Shown piece after piece: positions 33,196-40,396 of a DNA stretch of 46,844 bases. The translations under genes and the position numbers were made by a program. Position 1 is the stretch's first letter. Each line of letters begins with the position of its first letter. The stretch comes from Saprospiraceae bacterium (GTDB taxonomy: Bacteria; Bacteroidota; Bacteroidia; Chitinophagales; Saprospiraceae), in contig JAEUUV010000206.1 of NCBI GenBank assembly GCA_016787285.1, positions 1 through 46,844 of the forward strand. The letters are read 5' to 3'. The notes under the pieces were generated by a model that was given only the letters and a program-made list of their open reading frames with translations, had not been told where the DNA came from and searched no databases.

Positions 33196-34530
33196 CTACC
33201 GATCGAACAGCAAGCGCTCACCCATTTTAGAGTCATCAAATTTTCCATCACGCCACGCAAGATGCCCGCTGACGATTGTCGTGAGGACTTTGCCACGGAA
33301 AGTTTTTCCCTCAAACGGCGACCATCCGCACTTGTAGAACAGGTTTTCTTTCGCAACCGTCCAGCGGTAATCCACATCTACGAGCGCCAAATCGGCCCAG
33401 TAGCCTTCTTCAATAAACCCGCGCTCCCGCACCTGAAAAGCAACAGCCGGGGCATGGCACATCTTTTCTACAATCTTTTCCAGCGAAATTTTACCCGCAT
33501 GGTAAAACTCCAGCATTACGTTCAGCGAATGCTGCACCAGCGGCAAACCGGAAGGCGCCTGCAGGTACGGCTGCGATTTTTCTTCCCAAGTGTGCGGAGC
33601 ATGGTCGGTTGCCACCACATCCAGGCGGTCGTCGAGCAGGGCCGGCAGCAAGGCTTCCCGGTGCGCCCGGCTTTTTATCGCCGGGTTACATTTGATCTGA
33701 TTTCCGTATCGGGCATAGTCACCCGACTGAAACCGGAGGTGGTGCACGCAAACTTCCGATGTAATGCGTTTCTGCGCCAGCGGCACAGAATTATCAAACA
33801 AGTCGAGTTCGTTTTTCGTGGAAATATGCAATATGTGCAGCCGCGTGTTGTACTTCCGCGCCAAACCAACGGCAAAGGACGAGGACAACAGGCAGGCCTC
33901 CACATTCCGGATACGCGGGTGATACGCAGCGGTCAGCCGGTCGCCATACCGGTTTTTAAAATGCTGAAGGTTGTGCCGGACAGTGGCTTCATCCTCGCAG
34001 TGCGTGGCCACAAGCATGGGCGCTTCGGCGAAAATCCGTTCCAGCACATTTGGCGCATCCACCAGCATATTTCCTGTACTGCTCCCCATGAACACCTTGA
34101 TGCCGCACACCCGGCGGGGATCCGTCCGTAGCACTTCATCCAGATTGTCGTTGGTGGTACCCATGTAAAAAGAGTAATTGGCAAGCGATGTCCGGGCGCC
34201 GATTTGATATTTTTCTTCCAGCAGGCCTTGCGTCACCGAGGGCGGATTTACATTGGGCATCTCCATGAAAGACGTGACACCGCCTGCCACGGCCGCGCAA
34301 CTCTCGGTCGCAATGGTGGCCTTATGGGTCAGACCAGGTTCCCGGAAATGCACCTGATCGTCAATAATACCGGGTATCAAAAACTTCCCGGCGGCGTCCA
34401 GTTCCATGTCGGCAACGGCGTTCAGGCTTGAGCCGATACGCTCAATTCGCCCGGCTCGAATGAACAGATCACCTTCCGTAATTGTGCCCCTGTTTACGAT
34501 TCGGGCATTTCGGATCAGTATGGTTTGCAT
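33196..34530 (-). CDS. pyrC: Dihydroorotase (class I-like)
   Basis: The 444-residue amidohydrolase closes N-carbamoyl-aspartate to dihydroorotate, the third step of pyrimidine synthesis. Its zinc motif is DDQVHFREPG, where the first His of the usual HxH is Gln; I recall the same motif in other Bacteroidota enzymes. The carboxylated Lys is in GIKVFMGSSTGN, another His in ATHCED, and the catalytic Asp in TDHAPHT. Because of the Gln, this could be a related amidohydrolase, but the full motif set favours dihydroorotase. A weak TACATTTC element lies 10 bp upstream of the start. No pyr neighbours are present. Confidence 0.88.
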   Translation of the reverse strand: MQTILIRNARIVNRGTITEGDLFIRAGRIERIGSSLNAVADMELDAAGKFLIPGIIDDQVHFREPGLTHKATIATESCAAVAGGVTSFMEMPNVNPPSVTQGLLEEKYQIGARTSLANYSFYMGTTNDNLDEVLRTDPRRVCGIKVFMGSSTGNMLVDAPNVLERIFAEAPMLVATHCEDEATVRHNLQHFKNRYGDRLTAAYHPRIRNVEACLLSSSFAVGLARKYNTRLHILHISTKNELDLFDNSVPLAQKRITSEVCVHHLRFQSGDYARYGNQIKCNPAIKSRAHREALLPALLDDRLDVVATDHAPHTWEEKSQPYLQAPSGLPLVQHSLNVMLEFYHAGKISLEKIVEKMCHAPAVAFQVRERGFIEEGYWADLALVDVDYRWTVAKENLFYKCGWSPFEGKTFRGKVLTTIVSGHLAWRDGKFDDSKMGERLLFDR

Positions 34531-34600
34531 ATAATATTTGAAATGTATGTGGTTAAGCCTGTTTTATCTGCCAAAACAATGAAATTGGTACGCAAGAATG

Positions 34601-34631
34601 TTGTTAGGAAAAAGTAAACCATTTACATTTG
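34601..34631 (+). promoter_or_regulatory. Promoter of small RNA candidate 1
   Basis: TTG (34601-34603), 20-bp spacer, TACATTTG (34624-34631): an exact -7 match on the plus strand, opposite to the flanking genes. Confidence 0.65.
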
Positions 34632-34636
34632 TCGCG

Positions 34637-34724
34637 TATTTCCCCCAAATGAAGTTTAAGTTTTAAAATGAAGCGTGTTTTGATGATGTCCTTCTCCGTT
34701 GATGAATGGGGAGGGACTTTTTTT
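34637..34724 (+). ncRNA. Candidate small RNA or leader transcript, about 88 nt
   Basis: Bounded by the promoter at 34601-34631 and the terminator at 34688-34724. It contains a five-codon frame MKFKF (34649-34666) directly followed by the ATG at 34668, so a leader-peptide attenuator is an alternative. The start position is an estimate from the promoter. Confidence 0.4.
34688..34724 (+). terminator. Terminator of small RNA candidate 1
   Basis: GTCCTTCTCC (34688-34697) pairs with GGGGAGGGAC (34708-34717), 10 bp with two G-U pairs and a 10-base loop, followed by seven T residues (34718-34724). Confidence 0.75.
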
Positions 34725-34778
34725 ATCTCACCATTCCGCAATTTTTTTTACCGGGCAAAAAAATTTTTTAAAAAATGC

Positions 34779-34810
34779 TTGCACATCAAGCGCGAACAAC
34801 TTTACCTTTG
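34779..34810 (+). promoter_or_regulatory. Promoter of small RNA candidate 2
   Basis: TTG (34779-34781), 21-bp spacer, TACCTTTG (34803-34810): an exact -7 match on the plus strand. Confidence 0.6.
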
Positions 34811-34815
34811 GCTTA

Positions 34816-34870
34816 GGTTTTTTGGGGTTATATTTCTGACGGTAGGATGTTAACATCCTGCCGTCTTTTT
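34816..34870 (+). ncRNA. Candidate very short RNA, about 55 nt
   Basis: Lies between promoter 34779-34810 and terminator 34838-34870. Its 3' end overlaps the era stop codon in antisense by two bases. There is no room for a protein gene. The start is estimated. Confidence 0.3.
34838..34870 (+). terminator. Intrinsic terminator near the era 3' end
   Basis: GACGGTAGGATG (34838-34849) pairs with CATCCTGCCGTC (34854-34865) around TTAA, with one G-U pair, followed by TTTTT (34866-34870). The T-run favours the plus strand; on the minus strand (era side) the following bases are not T-rich. Confidence 0.75.
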
Positions 34871-35798
34871 ATTTGTACCCGAAATATTGCAGCGAACGCT
34901 CGTCATCGCGCCAGTTGCTTCTAACCTTTACGGTCAATTCCAGAAAGACTTTGGTTTGCAAAAACCGCTCGATGGCCATGCGCGCCGCAGTACCGAGTTT
35001 TTTGATCGCCACGCCACCTTTCCCGAGCAAAATTGCTTTTTGAGTTTCTCGCAACACAAAAATGCTTGCCCGTATCCGGGCGATCGGCTCGCCGGCATTG
35101 GTTGCCGACTCCTGAAAAGACTCGATACCCACCTCGCAGGAATACGGGACTTCATCATCGTACAGCAGAAAAATTTTTTCCCGAATAATCTCGCTCACAA
35201 AAAAACGCTCCGGGCGATCCGTCAATTGATCGGTGGGGTAATACGCCGGACCTTCAGGAAGGTACTCGGTTATTTTTTGAAGTAGTTCTGCCGTATTTTC
35301 GTTTTTCAAAGCAGAAATAGCAAAATGGCCGGTTATTTTAATCCGCTTGGCCCACCAGTTCAGCACATCCTCCACCCGTTGTTCCTTGACCAAATCTTTT
35401 TTGTTGAGTACCAGCAACACAGGCGCTTCCGCCGGGGCAAGCATCGCCAGCAGAGGGTTGCTGTCCTCCAGTTCCTCCGTCAGGTCAAATACCAACAGTA
35501 GCAGATCGGCATCGTCCAGCGTGCCTTCCACGAAGCGATTCATTGCCTTGTGCATTTTGTAGGCGGGGTCGCGTACATAGCCGGGGGTATCGGAAAAAAC
35601 GATCTGGAAATTCTCCCCGGTAAGGATACCGATGATCCGGTGGCGGGTGGTCTGCGGTTTGTGCGTGATGATGCTCATCCGCTCGCCCACGAGGGCATTC
35701 AGCAAGGTGGACTTCCCGGCATTCGGGCGGCCAATGATATTGACAAAGCCGGAACGGAATGGCTCTGATTTATTTGGGGTACTCGGTTCGGTTGTCAT
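34869..35798 (-). CDS. era: GTPase Era
   Basis: The 309-residue length matches the family. G-motifs: GRPNAGKSTLL (G1), DTPG (G3), NKKD (G4), SAL (G5). The C-terminal KH domain contains ILLGKGGVAIKKLGTAAR. Era binds the 16S rRNA 3' end and assists 30S assembly, in the cytoplasm. The stop codon overlaps the T-run of the plus-strand terminator. The upstream hypothetical gene is 56 bp away on the same strand and is probably co-transcribed from the promoter at 36462-36469. Confidence 0.97.
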   Translation of the reverse strand: MTTEPSTPNKSEPFRSGFVNIIGRPNAGKSTLLNALVGERMSIITHKPQTTRHRIIGILTGENFQIVFSDTPGYVRDPAYKMHKAMNRFVEGTLDDADLLLLVFDLTEELEDSNPLLAMLAPAEAPVLLVLNKKDLVKEQRVEDVLNWWAKRIKITGHFAISALKNENTAELLQKITEYLPEGPAYYPTDQLTDRPERFFVSEIIREKIFLLYDDEVPYSCEVGIESFQESATNAGEPIARIRASIFVLRETQKAILLGKGGVAIKKLGTAARMAIERFLQTKVFLELTVKVRSNWRDDERSLQYFGYK

Positions 35799-35854
35799 GT
35801 TATGGTGGATTGCTGCGCCTGAAAGGTCGGTTTTTGTGTGAAATACGGCTCCTG

Positions 35855-36439
35855 TTACCCCGCCAACCGGTGAACGCGCCCCTGAATATATGCAGCGACT
35901 AACTCAAACACCAGCCGGGGTTTCATCATTTGCCACTGAATGTCGTGGTACGGTTCACCCACGTACAGGTAGTGGTGCAAGCCGGCATCATGCATTTCTT
36001 CTTCCACGTGTTGGCGGGTATTCAGCAGGGCGATCCAGCCGCCGTCTTCCTGCACATCCTCGGCCCATTCGGCGTAGTAGTCCTCGTCGCCGGCGTGGTA
36101 GTTGAGCACATTTTCACAGAAAAAAATGTACTTGTCCACACCTTCCCTGAGCAGGATGTCCGCAATTTCGCGCTTGAGGTACATGATATCGTTGTGCAGC
36201 ACATCATTCCATTCGCCGATTAGTTCGATGAGCGCGTAGCCCTCGTCGTAGTCGGCGAACAGAATTTTGGCGTACAACGTGGAGGAGCCAAACGCGTCCC
36301 ATTGCGGGTGCAGGTAAAAATTATACAACCGGTTGGATTCGTAAAACTCGCTGTACCTGCGCCCGAAAAACGGAGAGCGTTTGTCTTCCGAGGCGATGTA
36401 CTCGTCGCGCCAGCGAAAATGCGGTTCAATATCGTGCAT
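35855..36439 (-). CDS. Conserved hypothetical protein, 194 residues
   Basis: The start at ATG 36439 (MHDIEPHFRWRDEY) is chosen because a perfect promoter lies 22-30 bp upstream; the longer frame to 36520 is rejected. The protein is acidic and rich in aromatic residues, with motifs such as SPFFGRRYSEF, YNFYLHPQWDAFGS and HAGDEDYYAEWAEDV. No signal peptide or TM is seen, so it is likely cytoplasmic. I do not recognise a named domain. It shares a transcript with era and diverges from the NadR-like kinase gene 41 bp away. Confidence 0.8.
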   Translation of the reverse strand: MHDIEPHFRWRDEYIASEDKRSPFFGRRYSEFYESNRLYNFYLHPQWDAFGSSTLYAKILFADYDEGYALIELIGEWNDVLHNDIMYLKREIADILLREGVDKYIFFCENVLNYHAGDEDYYAEWAEDVQEDGGWIALLNTRQHVEEEMHDAGLHHYLYVGEPYHDIQWQMMKPRLVFELVAAYIQGRVHRLAG

Positions 36440-36461
36440 GGCAAACGTGAAAAACAGGTTG

Positions 36462-36469
36462 CAAAGGTA
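36462..36469 (-). promoter_or_regulatory. Promoter of the hypothetical gene / era
   Basis: On the minus strand TACCTTTG exactly matches TAnnTTTG, 23 bp before ATG 36439. The -33 region has TTC instead of TTG at about the expected distance. Confidence 0.5.
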
Positions 36470-36479
36470 AGAGTTCAGG

Positions 36480-37022
36480 ATGACCGGAACGAAACAGCAC
36501 ACCACCAAAATTGTCCTCACCGGTCCGGAGTCCAGTGGGAAAACGGCGCTTGCGGAAGCCCTGGCACTGCTCCTGTCGGCTCCGTGCGTCCCGGAATTTG
36601 CTCGCTACTTTGCGGCTCACCTCGGTCGCCCATACCAACGCGCCGACCTCCAGGCCATTGGTCGGGGGCAACAGGCATGGGAACAGTGGCACGCCGCCGC
36701 CGAGCCGCCGATACTCGTGTGCGATACCGACTGGACCGTGCTGCACGTCTGGGAACACTACCGCTTCGGTGCGCCTCCCGACGGCGTCTGGGAGTGGAAA
36801 AAAGGCTACGCCAACCCACAGCCTGCCGACCTGTACCTGCTCTGTGCCCCCGATTTCCCCTGGCAACCCGACCCGCTGCGCGAACACCCGGAAGAGCGTC
36901 AAATACTTTTTGCCTGGTACGAGCGGCTCCTGATAGAAACCGGCGCACGGTACACCATCCTCGCCGGCTCGCACGAACAACGATTACACACAGTCCTTGG
37001 AGAACTGCAAAAACTTTCGTGA
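36480..37022 (+). CDS. P-loop kinase, NadR ribosylnicotinamide kinase-like
   Basis: The 180-residue protein has the P-loop GPESSGKTALA followed by CVPEFARYFAAHLG, LVCDTDWTVLHVW (Walker B-like Asp) and YANPQPADLYLLCAPDFPWQPDPLR, all aligning in order with the kinase domain of NadR. The NadR adenylyltransferase domain is missing. It probably phosphorylates a nucleoside or vitamin-like alcohol in the cytoplasm. The next feature downstream is a TPP riboswitch; the kinase stop is 16 bp before it, so the kinase is not under its control, but the vitamin context is suggestive. A promoter-like element overlaps its 3' end. Confidence 0.8.
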   Translation: MTGTKQHTTKIVLTGPESSGKTALAEALALLLSAPCVPEFARYFAAHLGRPYQRADLQAIGRGQQAWEQWHAAAEPPILVCDTDWTVLHVWEHYRFGAPPDGVWEWKKGYANPQPADLYLLCAPDFPWQPDPLREHPEERQILFAWYERLLIETGARYTILAGSHEQRLHTVLGELQKLS

Positions 37023-37028
37023 CCTTTG
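36997..37028 (+). promoter_or_regulatory. Possible promoter of the riboswitch-receptor transcript
   Basis: TTG (36997-36999), 21-bp spacer, GACCTTTG (37021-37028), one mismatch to TAnnTTTG. It begins inside the kinase coding end, and transcription would start just before the riboswitch. Confidence 0.45.
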
Positions 37029-37037
37029 CGGCCAGTA

Positions 37038-37114
37038 CTCATTGGGGTGCCTTTTCATAAGGCTGAGATTACACCCATCGAACCTGCCCGGGTAATGCCG
37101 GGAAGGGAAGTGAG
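37038..37114 (+). promoter_or_regulatory. TPP riboswitch (THI element)
   Basis: All conserved blocks are present: GGGGTGCC (37044-37051), AAGGCTGAGATTACACCC (37059-37076), GAACCTG (37080-37086) and CGGGTAATGCCGGGAAGGGA, bounded by a P1-like CTCA/TGAG pair (37038-37041, 37111-37114). The T-run needed for transcription termination is absent. Two hairpins follow (GTAGTG/CACTAC at 37118-37133 and CCGAA/TTCGG at 37138-37152), the second ending 6 bp before ATG 37159, which suggests translational control. High thiamine pyrophosphate should repress the receptor. Confidence 0.95.
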
Positions 37115-37158
37115 CGGGTAGTGGCATCACTACGCGTCCGAAACCCCTTCGGAAGCGG

Positions 37159-39456
37159 ATGTTTCACTCAATTTTTTCTCCAACCATGTTCCTTTTCTCC
37201 TCACCGCTGCGATGCCGTGCATCCGCCGTCGGAACCTGTTTTCTCCTTTTTTCCAAACTTCTGACTGCCCAGCAAACCACTCCCCTACCCGATTCCATCG
37301 AACTCAGGGCTGTAGTCATTCAGGCCACACGCACCGGCGCCAACTCGCCCGTGCCGCACACCAATCTTTCCGCTGAAAAACTCGCCCAAACCTACCACGC
37401 TCAGGATGTGCCCTTCCTGCTTTCCGGCACTCCATCATTGGTGGAAAACTCCGACGCCGGCACCGGCATCGGCTACACCGGGATGCGCATCCGGGGCAGC
37501 GACCCCACCCGCATCAACGTGACCATCAACGGCGTACCGCTGAACGATGCCGAAAGCCAGGGCGTGTTTTGGGTTGACTTGCCCGATCTGGCGGCTTCCG
37601 CAGCCGAAATTCAGGTGCAGCGCGGCGTGGGCGCCAGCACCAACGGCGCCGGCGCATTCGGCGCCACAGTCAACCTCGACCTGTCCCGGATACAGCCCGA
37701 ACCCTTTGCCACCGTCACCAACAGCCTCGGTTCCTTTGGCACCCGGAAACACTCGGCGCACATCGGCACGGGACTTTTGAATGGGAAAATCGCTTTCACG
37801 GGCCGCCTTTCCCAGATTGCGTCCGACGGATTTGTGGATCGCGCTTCCGCCAACCTGCGCTCGTACCACCTCACCGGCGCATACGTGGACGACCGCCAGT
37901 CGCTGCAAGCGCACTTGCTCTGGGGACACACCCTGACCTATCAGGCCTGGTACGGCTTGCCGGCCCAATACCTGGAAAACGAAAACCTGCGCACTTACAA
38001 CGCCGCCGGTACCGAACGCCCCGACTCTCCCTACCCCGACGAAGTGGACGACTACACCCAGCGCCACCACTTGCTGCATTACAAACGCCTGCTCGGCAAG
38101 GGCCTCGACTTGCAACTGAACGGCCACTACACCCGCGGATTCGGTTTTTACGAACAATACAAAGCCGGCGAAGCGTTTTCCGACTACGGTTTGCAGGCCT
38201 TGACCCTCGGCGACACGACGGTGGAAGCCACCGATCTGGTGCGCCGGCGCCGACTCGACAACCATTTTTACGGCGGCACCTTTGCGCTGCGCTGGATGCC
38301 CGAATCATTCCAAAACCGGCCTACGTTCCTGCTCGGCGGCGCATTCAGCCGCTACGAAGGGCGGCATTTCGGCGACGTGATCTGGGCGGAATACGCCGTC
38401 CCCAAGGATTTTATCTACTACGACAACGACGCCGACAAGCGCGATGCAAACCTGTTTGGTAAGGTGGAAGTGCCTTTCCAAAACGGCCTGACCGCCATGC
38501 TGGACCTGCAATATCGCACCGTGCGCTACGAGTTCCTGGGTTTTGACCAAAACCAAAACAACGTCTCTCAAACCGCCCAACTCCACTTTTTCAACCCCAA
38601 GGCCGGCTTGAACTGGCAATTCCGACCCGGCTGGACGGCTCATGCTTTTTTTGGCATCGGCCAACGGGAGCCCAACCGCGACGATTACACACAGTCCACC
38701 CCGGCAAGCCGTCCGCGCACGGAAATGTTGCTCGATTGGGAAGCAGGCATCCGGCGGCAGGCTGCCGCTTGGAGCCTGTCGGCAAACCTGTTTTTCATGG
38801 ACTACCGCGACCAGTTGGTGCTCGACGGCCGGATCAACGACGTAGGCGCGTACATTCGCACCAACGTGCCGCGCAGTTACCGGGCCGGCATCGAGATTGA
38901 GGCCGCAACCCAAATCGGTCGGCGCCTGACGCTGAGCGGAAATGCGGCTTTCAGCCGGAACAAGGTGCAGGAATTCGTGGAATACCGTGACAACTGGGAC
39001 AGCGGCGGACAGGACGCTGTTCGTCACGAAAACACCGACCTCGCGTTTTCGCCGCCCGTGGTGGCACGCGTCGAGGCAACATGGGCTATTTTGCCTGTCG
39101 GCAAAACCCATCATTTGTCGGTGTCGCTGGCGGGCAAATACGTCGGCAAACAGTTTCTGGACAACACCGGAAACGATGCCACGACGCTGCCTGACTACTT
39201 TTTCTCGGACCTGCGCCTGAACTACGACCTGACGGGCGTGGTCGGCAAACGAATCAGCGCCATCCTGTCCATAAACAACCTGTTCGACGCCCGGTATTCG
39301 GCCAACGGCTGGGCCTATCGGTTCACCTCTGCCGGCTACGACGAACGCCCCGACAACCCGTACACCCGGCTGGAAGGCAACGGCGTGTACCACCAGGCGG
39401 GTTTTTTCCCGCAGGCGGGAAGGAATGTGATGGGAACGCTCTCGATCTATTTTTGA
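37159..39456 (+). CDS. TonB-dependent outer-membrane receptor, predicted thiamine transporter
   Basis: The 765-residue protein starts with a signal peptide from ATG 37159 (ATG 37186 is an alternative) that ends near LLTAQ. The plug domain shows VPFLLSGTPSLV, RIRGSDPTRINVTINGVPLND and EIQVQRGVGASTNGAGAFG. A long beta-barrel follows and ends in LSIYF with the terminal Phe. TonB-ExbBD energy would import the ligand. The TPP riboswitch immediately upstream predicts a thiamine-type substrate, as in known Bacteroidota omr genes with THI elements. No pnuT or thiamine pyrophosphokinase gene follows; instead the next gene is convergent. Confidence 0.95.
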   Translation: MFHSIFSPTMFLFSSPLRCRASAVGTCFLLFSKLLTAQQTTPLPDSIELRAVVIQATRTGANSPVPHTNLSAEKLAQTYHAQDVPFLLSGTPSLVENSDAGTGIGYTGMRIRGSDPTRINVTINGVPLNDAESQGVFWVDLPDLAASAAEIQVQRGVGASTNGAGAFGATVNLDLSRIQPEPFATVTNSLGSFGTRKHSAHIGTGLLNGKIAFTGRLSQIASDGFVDRASANLRSYHLTGAYVDDRQSLQAHLLWGHTLTYQAWYGLPAQYLENENLRTYNAAGTERPDSPYPDEVDDYTQRHHLLHYKRLLGKGLDLQLNGHYTRGFGFYEQYKAGEAFSDYGLQALTLGDTTVEATDLVRRRRLDNHFYGGTFALRWMPESFQNRPTFLLGGAFSRYEGRHFGDVIWAEYAVPKDFIYYDNDADKRDANLFGKVEVPFQNGLTAMLDLQYRTVRYEFLGFDQNQNNVSQTAQLHFFNPKAGLNWQFRPGWTAHAFFGIGQREPNRDDYTQSTPASRPRTEMLLDWEAGIRRQAAAWSLSANLFFMDYRDQLVLDGRINDVGAYIRTNVPRSYRAGIEIEAATQIGRRLTLSGNAAFSRNKVQEFVEYRDNWDSGGQDAVRHENTDLAFSPPVVARVEATWAILPVGKTHHLSVSLAGKYVGKQFLDNTGNDATTLPDYFFSDLRLNYDLTGVVGKRISAILSINNLFDARYSANGWAYRFTSAGYDERPDNPYTRLEGNGVYHQAGFFPQAGRNVMGTLSIYF

Positions 39457-39474
39457 TGTAAAAAGTCCGCTTTG

Positions 39475-40368
39475 CTAGTGCAGCACACACACCCGTTGCG
39501 AAAACAGTTGCCCGCTTTCAAGGCGGCAGACGAGTACATACACCCCGTTGGGCAAGTCGGTTGTCGGGATTTCCTCCAGGATGTTCTCCGGTTGAGAAAT
39601 TGATTCGTAAACGAACCGGCCCTGACTGTCGAACAGATGTATGGCAAGACAATTGCCATGCACCGTCAGGCGCTCGTCGGCTGGATTGGGCCACACCTGA
39701 ACGGGCGTAGGGTTTTCTTGCTCTTCGGTGTCCACCAAACAGCCTTCGAAGGGGGCATACACACCTTGGGGATTGCCAAAACACCGAAAAAATGCCGAAG
39801 TGCCGTCGCCGGCGGCGTTACAAAAATTGTCGATCAAGACCAGATATGAGCAAAAGTAATTCGCGGCTGGCTCAAGCGGGTTGCCGACCGGGCCAATACC
39901 CTCCACCAGCAGTAAGGGATAACTTATGCTTGAGTGCTGTACCGTCTGAGTTCGGCGTTCTTGCCCGACTAAAAAGACCCTGGCCGTATCCAAAATGACA
40001 TAATTCGGATGTTGAGAACCCGCGAAAAAAAACAAGGTATCGCCCGGTATTAGTGAAAAATCGTACAGGGGGATGCTTGAACCGGGGCTGCCGTTCCGGA
40101 GAAATACTTTTTCACCCTCTTGCCGGACTAATAGTATCTCGTTAGCGGAACCACTGTTCATTGGATTGTGCCGAAGGAGCCTCATCCATTTTTCTCCGAG
40201 AATAATTACTTCTTTATCAACCTTCAAGCGATTTAGCCCATTGACATCCGGGGACCATCCCTTGAATACATCATACGTCCACTCATCGCCCGCTTGAAAC
40301 CATTGCACCTGCGCGTGCGAGCAAGTGTAGAGCAAAACGACCAAGGGAATGCAGAGCAGTTTTTTCAT
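39475..40368 (-). CDS. Type IX-secreted protein with C-terminal sorting domain
   Basis: ATG 40368 gives 297 residues with a signal peptide (MKKLLCIPLVVLLYTCSHAQ). The middle is beta-rich with WFQAGDEWTYDVFKGW near the N-terminus. The C-terminus is a type-A T9SS sorting domain: PVQVWPNPADERLTV, IHLFDSQGRFVYES and the closing DLPNGVYVLVCRLESG then FSQRVCVLH. It is therefore exported across the outer membrane. No enzymatic motif was seen. The stop is 18 bp from the convergent TonB receptor stop. A -7 element lies at 40415-40422. Confidence 0.88.
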   Translation of the reverse strand: MKKLLCIPLVVLLYTCSHAQVQWFQAGDEWTYDVFKGWSPDVNGLNRLKVDKEVIILGEKWMRLLRHNPMNSGSANEILLVRQEGEKVFLRNGSPGSSIPLYDFSLIPGDTLFFFAGSQHPNYVILDTARVFLVGQERRTQTVQHSSISYPLLLVEGIGPVGNPLEPAANYFCSYLVLIDNFCNAAGDGTSAFFRCFGNPQGVYAPFEGCLVDTEEQENPTPVQVWPNPADERLTVHGNCLAIHLFDSQGRFVYESISQPENILEEIPTTDLPNGVYVLVCRLESGQLFSQRVCVLH

Positions 40369-40396
40369 CGAATTGGGATATGTGTTTCGTGCAAAA

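Larger units (their letters stand above)
34531..34868. other. 338-bp gap with two plus-strand promoter-terminator units
   Basis: This gap lies between the pyrC start and the era stop, both on the minus strand. On the plus strand it holds promoter 34601-34631 with terminator 34688-34724, and promoter 34779-34810 with terminator 34838-34870. A 61-residue frame (34668-34853) crosses the first terminator and shows no family; it may be a leader or artefact. A/T-rich runs occupy 34740-34775. Confidence 0.6.

Noticed and set aside
34668-34853. A 61-residue plus-strand ORF in the pyrC-era gap
   Set aside because: It runs through a strong terminator and has no family; at best it is a leader peptide, so it is described only in the gap entry.
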